Origin: Tabrizicola_A sp964393035
GTDB lineage: Bacteria; Pseudomonadota; Alphaproteobacteria; Rhodobacterales; Rhodobacteraceae
DNA: 64,000 bases
Reading direction: 5' to 3'
NCBI GenBank assembly: GCA_964393035.1
Contig: CAYMRX010000008.1
Span: 56,132-120,131, forward strand
The position numbers were made by a program, and so were the translations under genes. This document shows positions 17,375-25,860 of the stretch, one piece after another (position 1 is the first letter of the stretch; each line of letters opens with the position of its first letter). The notes beneath the pieces were generated by a model that had not been told where the DNA came from, made no database searches, and saw nothing but the letters and a program-made list of their open reading frames with translations.

Positions 17375-18511
17375 ATGCGAATCCTTTACACCGCAGATCT
17401 TCATCTGGGACGGCAGTTCATGGGGCTGAGTCTTGAAGAGGACCACGAGGTCGTCTTAGGCCAGATCGTTGAGGCGCTGGTGGCCGAGCAAGTTGAAGTC
17501 CTCGTGATCGCGGGCGATGTGTTCGATCGGGCATCACCCCCCAATTCGGCGATCCGGCAATTCAACCGCTTTCTCAAGCGCGTGGCAGACGAGACCGAAG
17601 CTGCTGTCGTGATGATCTCAGGCAACCATGATTCCGGCGACCGGATCGAAGCGATGTCCGTCTTTTCAACCGCGTCGCGGGTGCTGGTGCGCGGGATTGC
17701 CGATGCGATGGAAGTTCCACTGGTGCTGCGTGATGCGCATGGAGAGATTGCCTTTTCCGCGCTGGCCTTTTCCTATGAATACGCCGCGCGCGAGGTGTTC
17801 GGTGACGAAAGCATCAGCACACCTTCAGACGTCATCACGGCGCAGATTGCCGCAGCAAAGGCACATGTGCCCAAAGGGGCCCGGTGGGTTGTGGTGGCCC
17901 ATGCCTTCGTCGCGGGGGGAGCAGTCGGGGAGACCGAGCGCGCCCTGACACGGGTCGGCGGCATCGAAACCGTTCCAGCCGAGGTCTTCGATGGGGCGGA
18001 CTACGTGTCATTGGGGCATCTGCACAAGCCGCAGGAAGTGGGCGCGCCACATATCCGTTATTCCGGCGCACTGCTCGCTTTTGGTTTCGACGAGGCGGGA
18101 GAAGAAAAATCAATGACCATCGTCGATCTGGATGCGGAGAGTGTTGAAATTCGCACCGTGCCATTCCGTCCGCTCCGGCAAGTCCGCTCGCTTACCGGAG
18201 CATTCGCGGATCTTCTTGCGGGAACTCCCTCGGGAGATTTCGTCCAGGCCATCCTGACGGATGAGATCCCTCTGATCGATCCGATGAAGCGATTGCGTGC
18301 GACGTATCCCAACGCATGCCATCTGGCTTATTCCCGGCAGGCTCGGTCACTAGAAAGTATGGCGATCGGAGCGGGGCGGGCTGCTATCACGCCCATTGAA
18401 ATGTTCAGCGATTTCCTGAAAGTGGTGCGCGGCCGAGAGCCGGATGGCGCTGAAGTGGCGATAATCGCCGACAAGTTGCACGCTGCGGAAGTTGCGGGGG
18501 ACCAGACATGA
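17375..18511 (+). CDS. sbcD: SbcD/Mre11-type nuclease subunit
   Basis: A 378-residue metallophosphoesterase nuclease. All five motifs are present: DLHLG near residue 7, GDVFDRA near 50, SGNHDS near 86, VVAHAF near 172 and GHLHKPQ near 212, supplying the two-metal site. Partnered with SbcC it cuts hairpins and DNA ends. The C-terminal 100 residues are the usual capping/SbcC-binding region. It overlaps sbcC by four bases (ATGA). Being plasmid- or element-borne, next to a WYL regulator and a HerA-nuclease pair, it is more likely part of a defence or invading-DNA-processing system than the host's chromosomal copy. Confidence 0.93.
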   Translation: MRILYTADLHLGRQFMGLSLEEDHEVVLGQIVEALVAEQVEVLVIAGDVFDRASPPNSAIRQFNRFLKRVADETEAAVVMISGNHDSGDRIEAMSVFSTASRVLVRGIADAMEVPLVLRDAHGEIAFSALAFSYEYAAREVFGDESISTPSDVITAQIAAAKAHVPKGARWVVVAHAFVAGGAVGETERALTRVGGIETVPAEVFDGADYVSLGHLHKPQEVGAPHIRYSGALLAFGFDEAGEEKSMTIVDLDAESVEIRTVPFRPLRQVRSLTGAFADLLAGTPSGDFVQAILTDEIPLIDPMKRLRATYPNACHLAYSRQARSLESMAIGAGRAAITPIEMFSDFLKVVRGREPDGAEVAIIADKLHAAEVAGDQT

Positions 18512-21500
18512 AGCCCATTCGGCTCTCGCTTCAGGCATTCGGTCCCTTCGCAACGACCGAAGTTGTGGATTTTCGATCAGCGATCGAAACTGGGTTGTTC
18601 GGAATCTACGGCCAGACCGGGGCGGGAAAATCGACGCTGTTCTCTGCAATGTCTTTTGCGCTCTTCGGGGCGCCAACCAGGACCGACCAAGAGCCACGTT
18701 CGCTGCGCTCGGATCATGCGGCGGCGGATCTGCCCACCGAAATCGAGTTTGTCTTCGAACTGGGCGCCAAGACCTATTTGATCCGCCGGCGCCCGGCGCA
18801 GGAGCGTCCGAAGGCGCGCGGTGAAGGGATAACCGAAGACGCAGCGGAAGCCTCGCTTTTCGATGTCACCGGGATCCCGATCGATGCGCTCGCGCCGGGT
18901 CAGTCGGGCCGTGTCATCGCCGAGAAGAAGGTCTCTGTGGTTGGGCAACAGGTAGAGGAACTGCTGGGTTACGGCGCAGATCAGTTTCGACAGATCGTTC
19001 TCTTGCCGCAAGGCAAGTTCGAGACGTTCCTCGCCGCAAAGACAGATGATCGGGTCAAGATATTGCGCGATCTCTTCGACGTGACGATCTATCGCAATCT
19101 CGCCACCCGGTTGAAGGAAGAAGCCTCGGAGGCAGAACGGGCGTTGCGCGAGCAGCGTTCGCTGTACCTGGCACGGCTCCTGGAACGTGGCTTTGAAAGC
19201 GTCGACGCCCTGGAACTGGGGATTGCCGCTGCCGAATCTGAAGTCGACGCGAAACGGGGCCGTCAGCGTGTCGCGGAAGCGGCGAACGAAACCGCACGCA
19301 AAGTTCTGAACGAGGCCGAGCAGATTGAAAAAGCCTTTGCGGCTGTCGATAAGGCACGGCAGGCGCTTGACGATCTCGAAGCGAAAACGGGTGAAATCGA
19401 CGCTTTGACGAGGCGGGTCGAGGCTGTCACGAATGCCTCGCAGGCGCGGGATCTCGAGTCGGCTTGGCACGATGCGACGCGGGACAGCCGCGGCGCGGCG
19501 AAAGCTGTAACTGAGGCGGCAGCGGATCTCGACAGGATGACCAAAGCCCGGCAGGACGCGGCACAGACACTCAGCACGGCCAAGGCCGACGCGGTGCGGC
19601 TTCAGAGGGTTCAGGCCGATCTGACGCGGTTGGAGGCGACAGAGACGCAGGTCGGGCAAGCTGCGCATTTGCAGGCGGCGTTTGACGACGCCGCGAGGAC
19701 CGATGTCACCTCGAAAAAACTGTTCGCCGGGGCCGAGGGTGCGTGCAAAACGCTTCGCTCCCGGCGAGATGCGACCGATCTGGAGCTCGAAGCTGCGCGC
19801 AAAGCCCAGGTGGTACGCGCTACGCTGACGGGCGAACTGGCCGAGGTTAACCGAGAACTGTCCAAAGCTAGGTCACATGCCAAGGCACAGGGGGAGGTCG
19901 CGAAGGCAGAAGGAGAGGTCGAAGCCGCAGAGAAGGACTTGGCGACGAGGACCGCAGCGGAAGAAGCCGCAGAGGCGGCCCTGACCGAAGCCGAGGCGCG
20001 GCTTTCACGCACGCAGGCGATCATCTTGGCGGAAAAGCTGGCCGAGGGCGTACCCTGTCCAGTTTGCGGCGCGCTCGATCATCCCGTCCCGGCTCACGGC
20101 GTGCCCGAACAATCCGGTCTTACCGAGGCGTTCCGGAATGCTCAGGCCGAGGCGAAAAAAGCGTCCGAGGAGCGGGTTCGGGCTGAAAGTGAACTGGGCA
20201 ATTGCCGGACGAGGCTGGAAGAAAAGAAGCAGGTGCTAGACGAACAGGAACGGCCCGGGCGCGGGCCTATGGAACTCGAGGCCGAAAAGGTGCGGCTAGA
20301 TGGTGAGCTTGTCGCACTTGGCGAGGCGGTCGATCCTGACACGATGGCGGAGCGGCTGGCAGGTCTCAAGCGCGAGTTGAAGGAAGCTGAGGTGGCCGAG
20401 GCCGAGGCGCGGGTCTCTGCAAGCAAGGCCGAGGCCGACCTCGCTGCGGCGCGGGCAACGCGCGATGCAGTGGTCAATGCCCTGCCGGAAGAGCTGCGCA
20501 CGCCTAAGGCAGTTGCAGAACGGCGCGCGTCTTTGTTGGGCGAACAAGAGCAACTCTCCGAGGCGCTTGAGCGAGCCACCGAGGTGGATCGCTCCGCAGG
20601 CGAAGCCCTCACCAGGGCGCAGGAGAAGCAGGAGGCAGCGAGGCAGGCGCTCGAAACACAGGAGCGGCGCGAGAAAGCGGCACGCCAGGCCTTCCTTGCA
20701 CGGCTGGCCGAAGCCGGATTGGATGAACCTCAATATGGTGCCTGCAAGGCACATTTTCTGACGCTCAAAGCAGATCGCGAGACGGTGAGCGGACACCAAG
20801 AGGGCCTGATCGCCGCACGCACGACATTGCTGAACGCCAAGGGCGCCTGCGCTGATCGAGAGCGGCCGGACCTTACTCCGATAAAGGTGGCGCAGTCGGA
20901 CGCCACGCAGTCCCTGAATTCCGCCAACGCGGCGCTGGCAGAAGCGAATGCCGCCATCGAGAGTTTGGTGAAGTTCAAGGCCTCGCTGGCTGACGCGCTC
21001 ACCAGAACAGACGAACTGGAGGCCGGCACTGGGCCGCTCCGAGGGCTGGCCGATCTTGCCAATGGCAAGAACGATCTCAACATGACGCTCGAAACCTTCG
21101 CCATTGCTGCCATGTTCGACCAAGTGCTCGAGGCGGCGAACATGCGGCTCGAGCCGATGACGCGCGGACGCTACCGGCTGGAGCGCGGCGTCGAGGCGTC
21201 GAGCGGACGCGGCAAGCGTGGGCTGGAGATCGAGGTCTTCGACGTCAACACCGGCAAGGCGCGCCCGACTGCGACCCTTTCCGGCGGAGAGACCTTCATC
21301 TCCGCACTTGCCTTGGCGCTTGGGCTCGCCGACGTGGTCGAGAGCCTGTCAGGCAAAATACGGATGGACACGATCTTCATCGACGAAGGCTTTGGCAGCC
21401 TAGACTCCGAGAACGGAGCGGGCACGCTGGACCAAGTGCTTCAGGTTCTATCGGCCCTAACGAAGGGCAACCGGGCCGTGGGTCTGATATCGCATGTCGG

Positions 21501-21585
21501 GCTTGTGCAGGAGGCCATTCCACAAGGGTTCTATGTGCGCTCCACCCCTAGCGGAAGCCGTGTCGAGGAAAGAAGGGGGCTGTGA
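18508..21585 (+). CDS. sbcC: SbcC/Rad50-type ATPase with zinc hook
   Basis: A 1025-residue SMC-like protein, about the length of E. coli SbcC. The N-terminal ATP site has YGQTGAGKST near residue 35; two long coiled coils (about residues 190-500 and 540-830) flank the zinc hook CPVC near residue 515; the C-terminal half-site carries LSGGETFISALALALG near 925 and TIFIDEGFGSLD near 958. It forms the DNA-tethering, ATP-driven part of the SbcCD complex. Its stop overlaps the start of a small gene (TGATG), so a third product is translationally coupled to it. Confidence 0.94.
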   Translation: MKPIRLSLQAFGPFATTEVVDFRSAIETGLFGIYGQTGAGKSTLFSAMSFALFGAPTRTDQEPRSLRSDHAAADLPTEIEFVFELGAKTYLIRRRPAQERPKARGEGITEDAAEASLFDVTGIPIDALAPGQSGRVIAEKKVSVVGQQVEELLGYGADQFRQIVLLPQGKFETFLAAKTDDRVKILRDLFDVTIYRNLATRLKEEASEAERALREQRSLYLARLLERGFESVDALELGIAAAESEVDAKRGRQRVAEAANETARKVLNEAEQIEKAFAAVDKARQALDDLEAKTGEIDALTRRVEAVTNASQARDLESAWHDATRDSRGAAKAVTEAAADLDRMTKARQDAAQTLSTAKADAVRLQRVQADLTRLEATETQVGQAAHLQAAFDDAARTDVTSKKLFAGAEGACKTLRSRRDATDLELEAARKAQVVRATLTGELAEVNRELSKARSHAKAQGEVAKAEGEVEAAEKDLATRTAAEEAAEAALTEAEARLSRTQAIILAEKLAEGVPCPVCGALDHPVPAHGVPEQSGLTEAFRNAQAEAKKASEERVRAESELGNCRTRLEEKKQVLDEQERPGRGPMELEAEKVRLDGELVALGEAVDPDTMAERLAGLKRELKEAEVAEAEARVSASKAEADLAAARATRDAVVNALPEELRTPKAVAERRASLLGEQEQLSEALERATEVDRSAGEALTRAQEKQEAARQALETQERREKAARQAFLARLAEAGLDEPQYGACKAHFLTLKADRETVSGHQEGLIAARTTLLNAKGACADRERPDLTPIKVAQSDATQSLNSANAALAEANAAIESLVKFKASLADALTRTDELEAGTGPLRGLADLANGKNDLNMTLETFAIAAMFDQVLEAANMRLEPMTRGRYRLERGVEASSGRGKRGLEIEVFDVNTGKARPTATLSGGETFISALALALGLADVVESLSGKIRMDTIFIDEGFGSLDSENGAGTLDQVLQVLSALTKGNRAVGLISHVGLVQEAIPQGFYVRSTPSGSRVEERRGL

Positions 21586-21890
21586 TGAGAGATAGGTGGC
21601 ACTTCCGGAGGGCTCATGCCCGCCGACTACGGACGGGACGGACCATCTCTGTCTGTGGCGGCTGGGTGTTCCAAGGTGAATGCGTAAGCGGCAATGGCAC
21701 CTCCTTCAAGCGAGCTTGTCCCGTATGCGGTGCCCTGATCGTGAGCGTTGGCATGCCGAAAGGCGGGTGGGTGCATTTCGAGGGAGGTGAAGGTCTAAAT
21801 CGAATAAAACACCCCTGCCTGCACCTCGGCGAAGGACTAAGCAGGCGGCGAGATGGAATTACCCCAGATCTGTTCGAGATAGGGCTGTAG
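21585..21890 (+). CDS. Small cysteine/histidine-rich protein coupled to sbcC
   Basis: A 101-residue protein whose ATG overlaps the sbcC stop (TGATG), so it is read from the same message. The N-terminus is basic (RRAHARRLRTGR). The centre holds a single cysteine in ISVCGGW, a CPVC knuckle near residue 46, and then HPCLH near residue 80, together enough ligands for one zinc site. I do not recognise a family. The coupling suggests a dedicated partner of this SbcCD complex, for example a DNA-end or inhibitor-sensing subunit, but that is inference from position only. Confidence 0.6.
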   Translation: MRDRWHFRRAHARRLRTGRTISVCGGWVFQGECVSGNGTSFKRACPVCGALIVSVGMPKGGWVHFEGGEGLNRIKHPCLHLGEGLSRRRDGITPDLFEIGL

Positions 21891-21982
21891 TTTTGAATTT
21901 GTCATCGTGGAGCTTGCGGATAGTTCGCCCAAACCCCACATCTAGAATCTAAATGCAATACACATACTACATGGAGATAAAT

Positions 21983-22231
21983 ATGCCTACCAATCGTAAA
22001 GGCACTTCAAGCAAGGTCGCATCGCTGGCGGCAGACACCCTGTTCAAGCCAGGCTCATCGCAGATCGCCCGGAGGCTCGCCGGTTCGGCGTTGTCCCAGT
22101 CGAATACTAATCGGCAAACGGGCGCCGAAATGGAAGACCTCGCTTCAAAAGTGCTTCGGAGCGATCGATACTCAGAAAAGACGAAGGCGCTTGCCGGTTC
22201 GGTCCTATCCCAGTCGAATAAGAAGCGCTGA
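21983..22231 (+). CDS. Small basic repeat protein upstream of the TIR gene
   Basis: An 82-residue protein, preceded by GGAG. It contains two copies of a short helix-like repeat: LAGSALSQSNTNR near residue 35 and LAGSVLSQSNKKR at the C-terminus, with related SLAADTL and ASKVLRS segments between, so the chain is roughly four repeats of a small alanine/serine-rich unit. No enzyme motif is visible. I do not recognise an assigned function. It lies 130 bases before the TIR gene on the same strand and may be co-transcribed with it. Confidence 0.6.
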   Translation: MPTNRKGTSSKVASLAADTLFKPGSSQIARRLAGSALSQSNTNRQTGAEMEDLASKVLRSDRYSEKTKALAGSVLSQSNKKR

Positions 22232-22360
22232 TTTCGACCAGTAAAGCATTGGGCTTGGGGACCGGCGCTGCGGCGCAGTTCGTCGTTGTTTTGCTGTGTA
22301 ACGCCCCTGAACTGGCAGAGGCATGAATCGAACAAACGTAGAGCATATTGAGTTGAGCAA

Positions 22361-23299
22361 ATGCGAGCATTCATCTCTTATTCCCATCACGACAAGGCAG
22401 TACTTGACCGGCTGCACGTCCATCTGAAGAACCTGACGAGGGGTGGGCATATTGAAACATGGTATGATCGCGACATCCTTGCAGGCAGTGACCTGAATGC
22501 CGAGATTGAACGGGAGTTGGAGGCGGCCGACCTTTTCCTGCTCTTGGTGAGCCCCGACTTCATTGCGTCTGACTATTGTGTCGAGCGCGAAATGAAGCGG
22601 GCCCTCGAACGCCACGCCGCGGGGGCAGCCCGTGTGGTGCCCATCATCGTGGAAGAATGCGATTGGAAGGCGATGAGTGAGTTGCGCCAGCTCAAAGCTG
22701 TGCCGACAGATGGCAAAGCTATTAGCGAATGGGCAAGCTCGAACACTGCCTACCTAAACGTAGTGCAGGAACTGCGCCGCATCATTGAAGCTGATGGACC
22801 TGCAGCCGTGGCGATGGTAGCCCCTGAACAAGTTGCCGTGCGCCCCGCCACTACCCGCTATCGTGCAAAACGGCAGTTCGACCAGATCGACAAAGGTGAC
22901 TTCCGCGATACTGCCTTTGTCACCATCAGAGATTACTTCCGGCGCGCAGCCCTTGAAATCGACTCAATTGAGGGACTGCGGGGTCGTTTCGTGGATAGGG
23001 GCGCGACTTCCTTCGGGGCCACAATCGTAAATGGCGGCGATCGAAACGGTACTGCTCACATCACAGTACACTGTCGGAACTCGCACGTCGCTATGGGTGA
23101 CATCTACTACTCGTTCAGCGAAAACGCTGGCGACAACACGGCAAACGGCGGTTTCAACGTTTCCGCAGATGACTATGAGCAGTTCTTGGTCCAGACCATG
23201 AATATCTTCGGCAAATCCGACGAGCGGCTGGCGCCAGAGCGAGCAGCTGAGGTGCTCTGGAACGAGTTCATAGGCAACGCGGGCATCGCATATGACTGA
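22361..23299 (+). CDS. TIR-domain protein with unknown C-terminal domain
   Basis: A 312-residue protein. Residues 1-145 form a TIR domain: FISYSHHDKA at the start, a BB-loop region with WYDRDILAGSD, LFLLLVSPDFIASDYC, and the putative catalytic glutamate in YCVEREM near residue 75. Such bacterial TIR domains cleave NAD+ or make signalling nucleotides in anti-phage defence. Residues 160-312 are a second domain that I do not recognise, with RDTAFVTIRDYFRRA and mixed strands, likely the sensor. The stop overlaps a 54-residue zinc-ribbon gene, which should be its partner. No Thoeris ThsA or other known effector lies next to it. Confidence 0.82.
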   Translation: MRAFISYSHHDKAVLDRLHVHLKNLTRGGHIETWYDRDILAGSDLNAEIERELEAADLFLLLVSPDFIASDYCVEREMKRALERHAAGAARVVPIIVEECDWKAMSELRQLKAVPTDGKAISEWASSNTAYLNVVQELRRIIEADGPAAVAMVAPEQVAVRPATTRYRAKRQFDQIDKGDFRDTAFVTIRDYFRRAALEIDSIEGLRGRFVDRGATSFGATIVNGGDRNGTAHITVHCRNSHVAMGDIYYSFSENAGDNTANGGFNVSADDYEQFLVQTMNIFGKSDERLAPERAAEVLWNEFIGNAGIAYD

Positions 23300-23456
23300 G
23301 CGCGTTCACTTCCGGTGCAACAACTGTGGGCATCGCTTCGAAACCGAAGTGCTTGACGAGGACGAGCGTCGCGAGGCCCATCGCGAAAAACGTCTAACCA
23401 ACGCAGTACATTGCCCTCAATGTCACCGTACAGATATTCGGCGGGGCTGGGAATGA
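23292..23456 (+). CDS. 54-residue zinc-ribbon protein coupled to the TIR gene
   Basis: The ATG at 23292 lies inside the end of the TIR gene, overlapping it by eight bases, and the frame runs 54 codons to a TGA at 23454-23456. The product has two CxxC knuckles, RCNNCGHRF near residue 9 and HCPQCHRTD near residue 41, separated by a charged helix, the classic zinc-ribbon layout. The overlap implies coupled translation. It is short enough to be missed by automatic gene finding. A nucleic-acid- or protein-sensing role for the TIR protein is an inference. Confidence 0.7.
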   Translation: MTERVHFRCNNCGHRFETEVLDEDERREAHREKRLTNAVHCPQCHRTDIRRGWE

Positions 23457-23486
23457 CAGCCCTTAGGCGAAAGCACATACTCGCTA

Positions 23487-25310
23487 TCACCGCTCCCAGT
23501 CATCCTCACCTCGAGTAGGAGACGAAGCAAGCAGCAGCTCAGCGTGCCGTGCCTCTTTCAACGTCAGCCTGAACGCCACATGCGACTTCGCGGCCGAAAC
23601 AACCGCCCGCGCGATCCACGTCCGCTGGTCCGCATCCTCGAAATCCCCTGCCAGCACATCCGTCCGCCCGCTGGCGAGATCTGCCACAACCCCTTTGCCA
23701 TACCGCTGGCGCAGCTCCTCGGCGAACCTCTCTGCATGAGCATCGCCCCGGAACTCAACCTTGCCATCCGTCTGCATGATACGGCCCATCGACCCGAGGG
23801 CGCGCATCAATCGGTCATTCTCAGGGACCACAGCATGCGTTCGGGCATGATCAATCAGTTTGGCCGCCGTTTCATAGAAAACTTCAAGATCATCGACGAC
23901 CTTCCGACTCTGCTCCGGATTGCGAAGATCGGCACGCCGCCGCCCAGACAGGACCAACAGATCACTGCGCACCCAATCGCGTTCTTCCCAAGCATTGGCG
24001 GCCCCCGTTTCCAGCCGCTCGGCCATCCGGTCACCACTGAGACCAAATGAAATTGCTTTGTTGATGATGTCCGTTTTCAGCCGATCCACGGCGCCTCGCA
24101 GCAGATCAACGGCGTCCCTGCCCCGCGTCAGCCGATCATCCTCGAGAGCCGTGGCGTAAAGCTTGGTCTGTGGCAGCATCTGCAAGAGTTGCGCACCTCT
24201 CGCATCGCCCAAGCCCTTGGCGATGTGGATGGCATAGCCATAAAGCTCGTCACGCATTTCCTTGCGCTCGACGACGGGCATCTTCCGGATCTTGCCCTCG
24301 GCCTCTGCCATCCAGCCGCTGAAATGCCCGTCCAGATCGGCCCGCTCCGCCGTCATGAGATCGCCCGGAAATGGCTGCATCACCCCGCCCCGCCGCAAAG
24401 CTTCTTCCGCCTTGGCGATTTTCTCGCCAATTTCTGGCAGACCCGTCAGCGCGGCGACATGGCTCAGGCTGCGCATGGCATCCGCCGTCCGTGCCATCGT
24501 CGCCAACGCATCCTCCAGCGCCTTACCCTCGCGCGGCCGTTCTTCCGGCGCCCGGCCCTCGGCGCGCGCCCGCTCGATCTCTGCCCGCGACGGTCCATAG
24601 GTCAGCAAGCCGCGCTCGGCCCGCGAGGTCGCATCCAGAAACACGCCCTCCTCGGCAGCGATCGCCACCATTCGCTCCTTCATGACCTCCAGATTGAAGG
24701 CATGCTCCTTGGCCATAAAAAACCAGCTGTCGTTCACCGTGCCCCGATTGTTGATGACCATGTGAACGTGCGGGTGCGCCTTGTCAGTGTGCAGCGCCGC
24801 GACATAGGACCAGACATCGTCCTGATACTCGCCGGACTGGAACATCTCGAAAGCCCAGGCTTCGGCAATCAGCTTTGCCTTCTCCGGCCGGACATGGGAC
24901 GGGAAGCTCATCAGGAGGTGGGTAGTGTGACCGTTCTTCGGAGATCCGCGCCAATCCTCGACCCAGTCGCCGACGATGTCATTCCGCTCATCTTTAGTCA
25001 GTCCCTTGGCATCCGCATCCAGCACGACCCCGTTTCCGAAGATCGAGGCCGACTTAGAAAAGAGATAGTCCATCTGGGCGGCCAGCTCCTTGGCATTGGC
25101 CGTCCCACCCTTGCCGATCTTCTTCAGCACCGCCGCATTCGATCCCAGCGAAAACCGCCACAGCTGGCTGGCGCGAGTTGAGAAACTGAACCCGCGCTTG
25201 GGCGAAGACGAACTGCCCGCCTTCACCCTGCCCTGCTGCGGCCGCAGGAAGTTGATCTCCCCGAGAACGGCCTCTGCAAGCCCGATGGGACGAGACCCAA
25301 GCTTAACCAT
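23487..25310 (-). CDS. MobP/VirD2-type relaxase
   Basis: A 607-residue conjugative relaxase that nicks oriT and stays attached to the strand. The nuclease domain occupies residues 1-260: a candidate catalytic tyrosine Y82 in MDYLFSK and the three-histidine metal motif HTDKAHPHVH near residue 175, with the typical downstream NRG. The C-terminal region from about residue 425 to 600 is a helical domain shared with the accessory protein at 8745-10928. The start at 25310 was chosen because it overlaps the mobC-like stop by eight bases; an alternative ATG at 25337 adds nine residues. It is the core of the relaxosome locus and faces away from the candidate oriT. Confidence 0.88.
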   Translation of the reverse strand: MVKLGSRPIGLAEAVLGEINFLRPQQGRVKAGSSSSPKRGFSFSTRASQLWRFSLGSNAAVLKKIGKGGTANAKELAAQMDYLFSKSASIFGNGVVLDADAKGLTKDERNDIVGDWVEDWRGSPKNGHTTHLLMSFPSHVRPEKAKLIAEAWAFEMFQSGEYQDDVWSYVAALHTDKAHPHVHMVINNRGTVNDSWFFMAKEHAFNLEVMKERMVAIAAEEGVFLDATSRAERGLLTYGPSRAEIERARAEGRAPEERPREGKALEDALATMARTADAMRSLSHVAALTGLPEIGEKIAKAEEALRRGGVMQPFPGDLMTAERADLDGHFSGWMAEAEGKIRKMPVVERKEMRDELYGYAIHIAKGLGDARGAQLLQMLPQTKLYATALEDDRLTRGRDAVDLLRGAVDRLKTDIINKAISFGLSGDRMAERLETGAANAWEERDWVRSDLLVLSGRRRADLRNPEQSRKVVDDLEVFYETAAKLIDHARTHAVVPENDRLMRALGSMGRIMQTDGKVEFRGDAHAERFAEELRQRYGKGVVADLASGRTDVLAGDFEDADQRTWIARAVVSAAKSHVAFRLTLKEARHAELLLASSPTRGEDDWER

Positions 25311-25860
25311 GGCGCGCGCCTTCCTGAGCTTCGACAAATTTCCGGAACAGCGCCATGCCTTGCCGCCGGCGTTCGGCGATGATCTGGCTCAGCGCCTTGG
25401 CCACCATCGGCAGCGACCGGCGCAAATCATCGACTGACGCCCACTGCGCCTTGACCATCGGCGCCCTACCCCGGTTCGCAGCTAGGGCGATCTGGTTCAC
25501 GTTGGTGCCGATCTTGCCCAACTCGTAGCGGATTTCTTCCAGCTTGGCGCTGTCCTCCCGGCTGAACTCGAGGAAACCTGACGCCATCCGCACCACCGAC
25601 CGAACCCCGTCAGAGCGGGATTTCGCGCCAAGCTGGGTGCAGAGCGCATCGAAGGCATGAAGTTCTTCGGCGGGCAAACGACAGCTTACGACCTGGCCCT
25701 TGTCCTCCAACCGTGGGCGTCCGCGCCCAGCCCCTTGCTGCACTGCAGAATCAGCAGTTCCATTGCCAACCTTCACCAAAACCTTGGACTGCGACTTAAG
25801 CCTTGTTTCGCGAGGTTCAGATTTTACTGCCAACTTCTGCCACCGATTATTTGTAGACAC
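25303..25860 (-). CDS. MobC-like relaxosome accessory protein
   Basis: A 185-residue protein. The first 55 residues are basic and probably flexible. A ribbon-helix-helix-like stretch begins at VVSCRLPAEELHAFD near residue 58, and the MobC signature IGTNVNQIALAANRG follows near residue 115. MobC proteins bind oriT and help the relaxase melt the nick region. The start is a GTG preceded by AGGA at good spacing. The gene overlaps the relaxase gene by eight bases and is transcribed away from the intergenic region that most likely carries oriT. Confidence 0.8.
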   Translation of the reverse strand: MSTNNRWQKLAVKSEPRETRLKSQSKVLVKVGNGTADSAVQQGAGRGRPRLEDKGQVVSCRLPAEELHAFDALCTQLGAKSRSDGVRSVVRMASGFLEFSREDSAKLEEIRYELGKIGTNVNQIALAANRGRAPMVKAQWASVDDLRRSLPMVAKALSQIIAERRRQGMALFRKFVEAQEGARHG

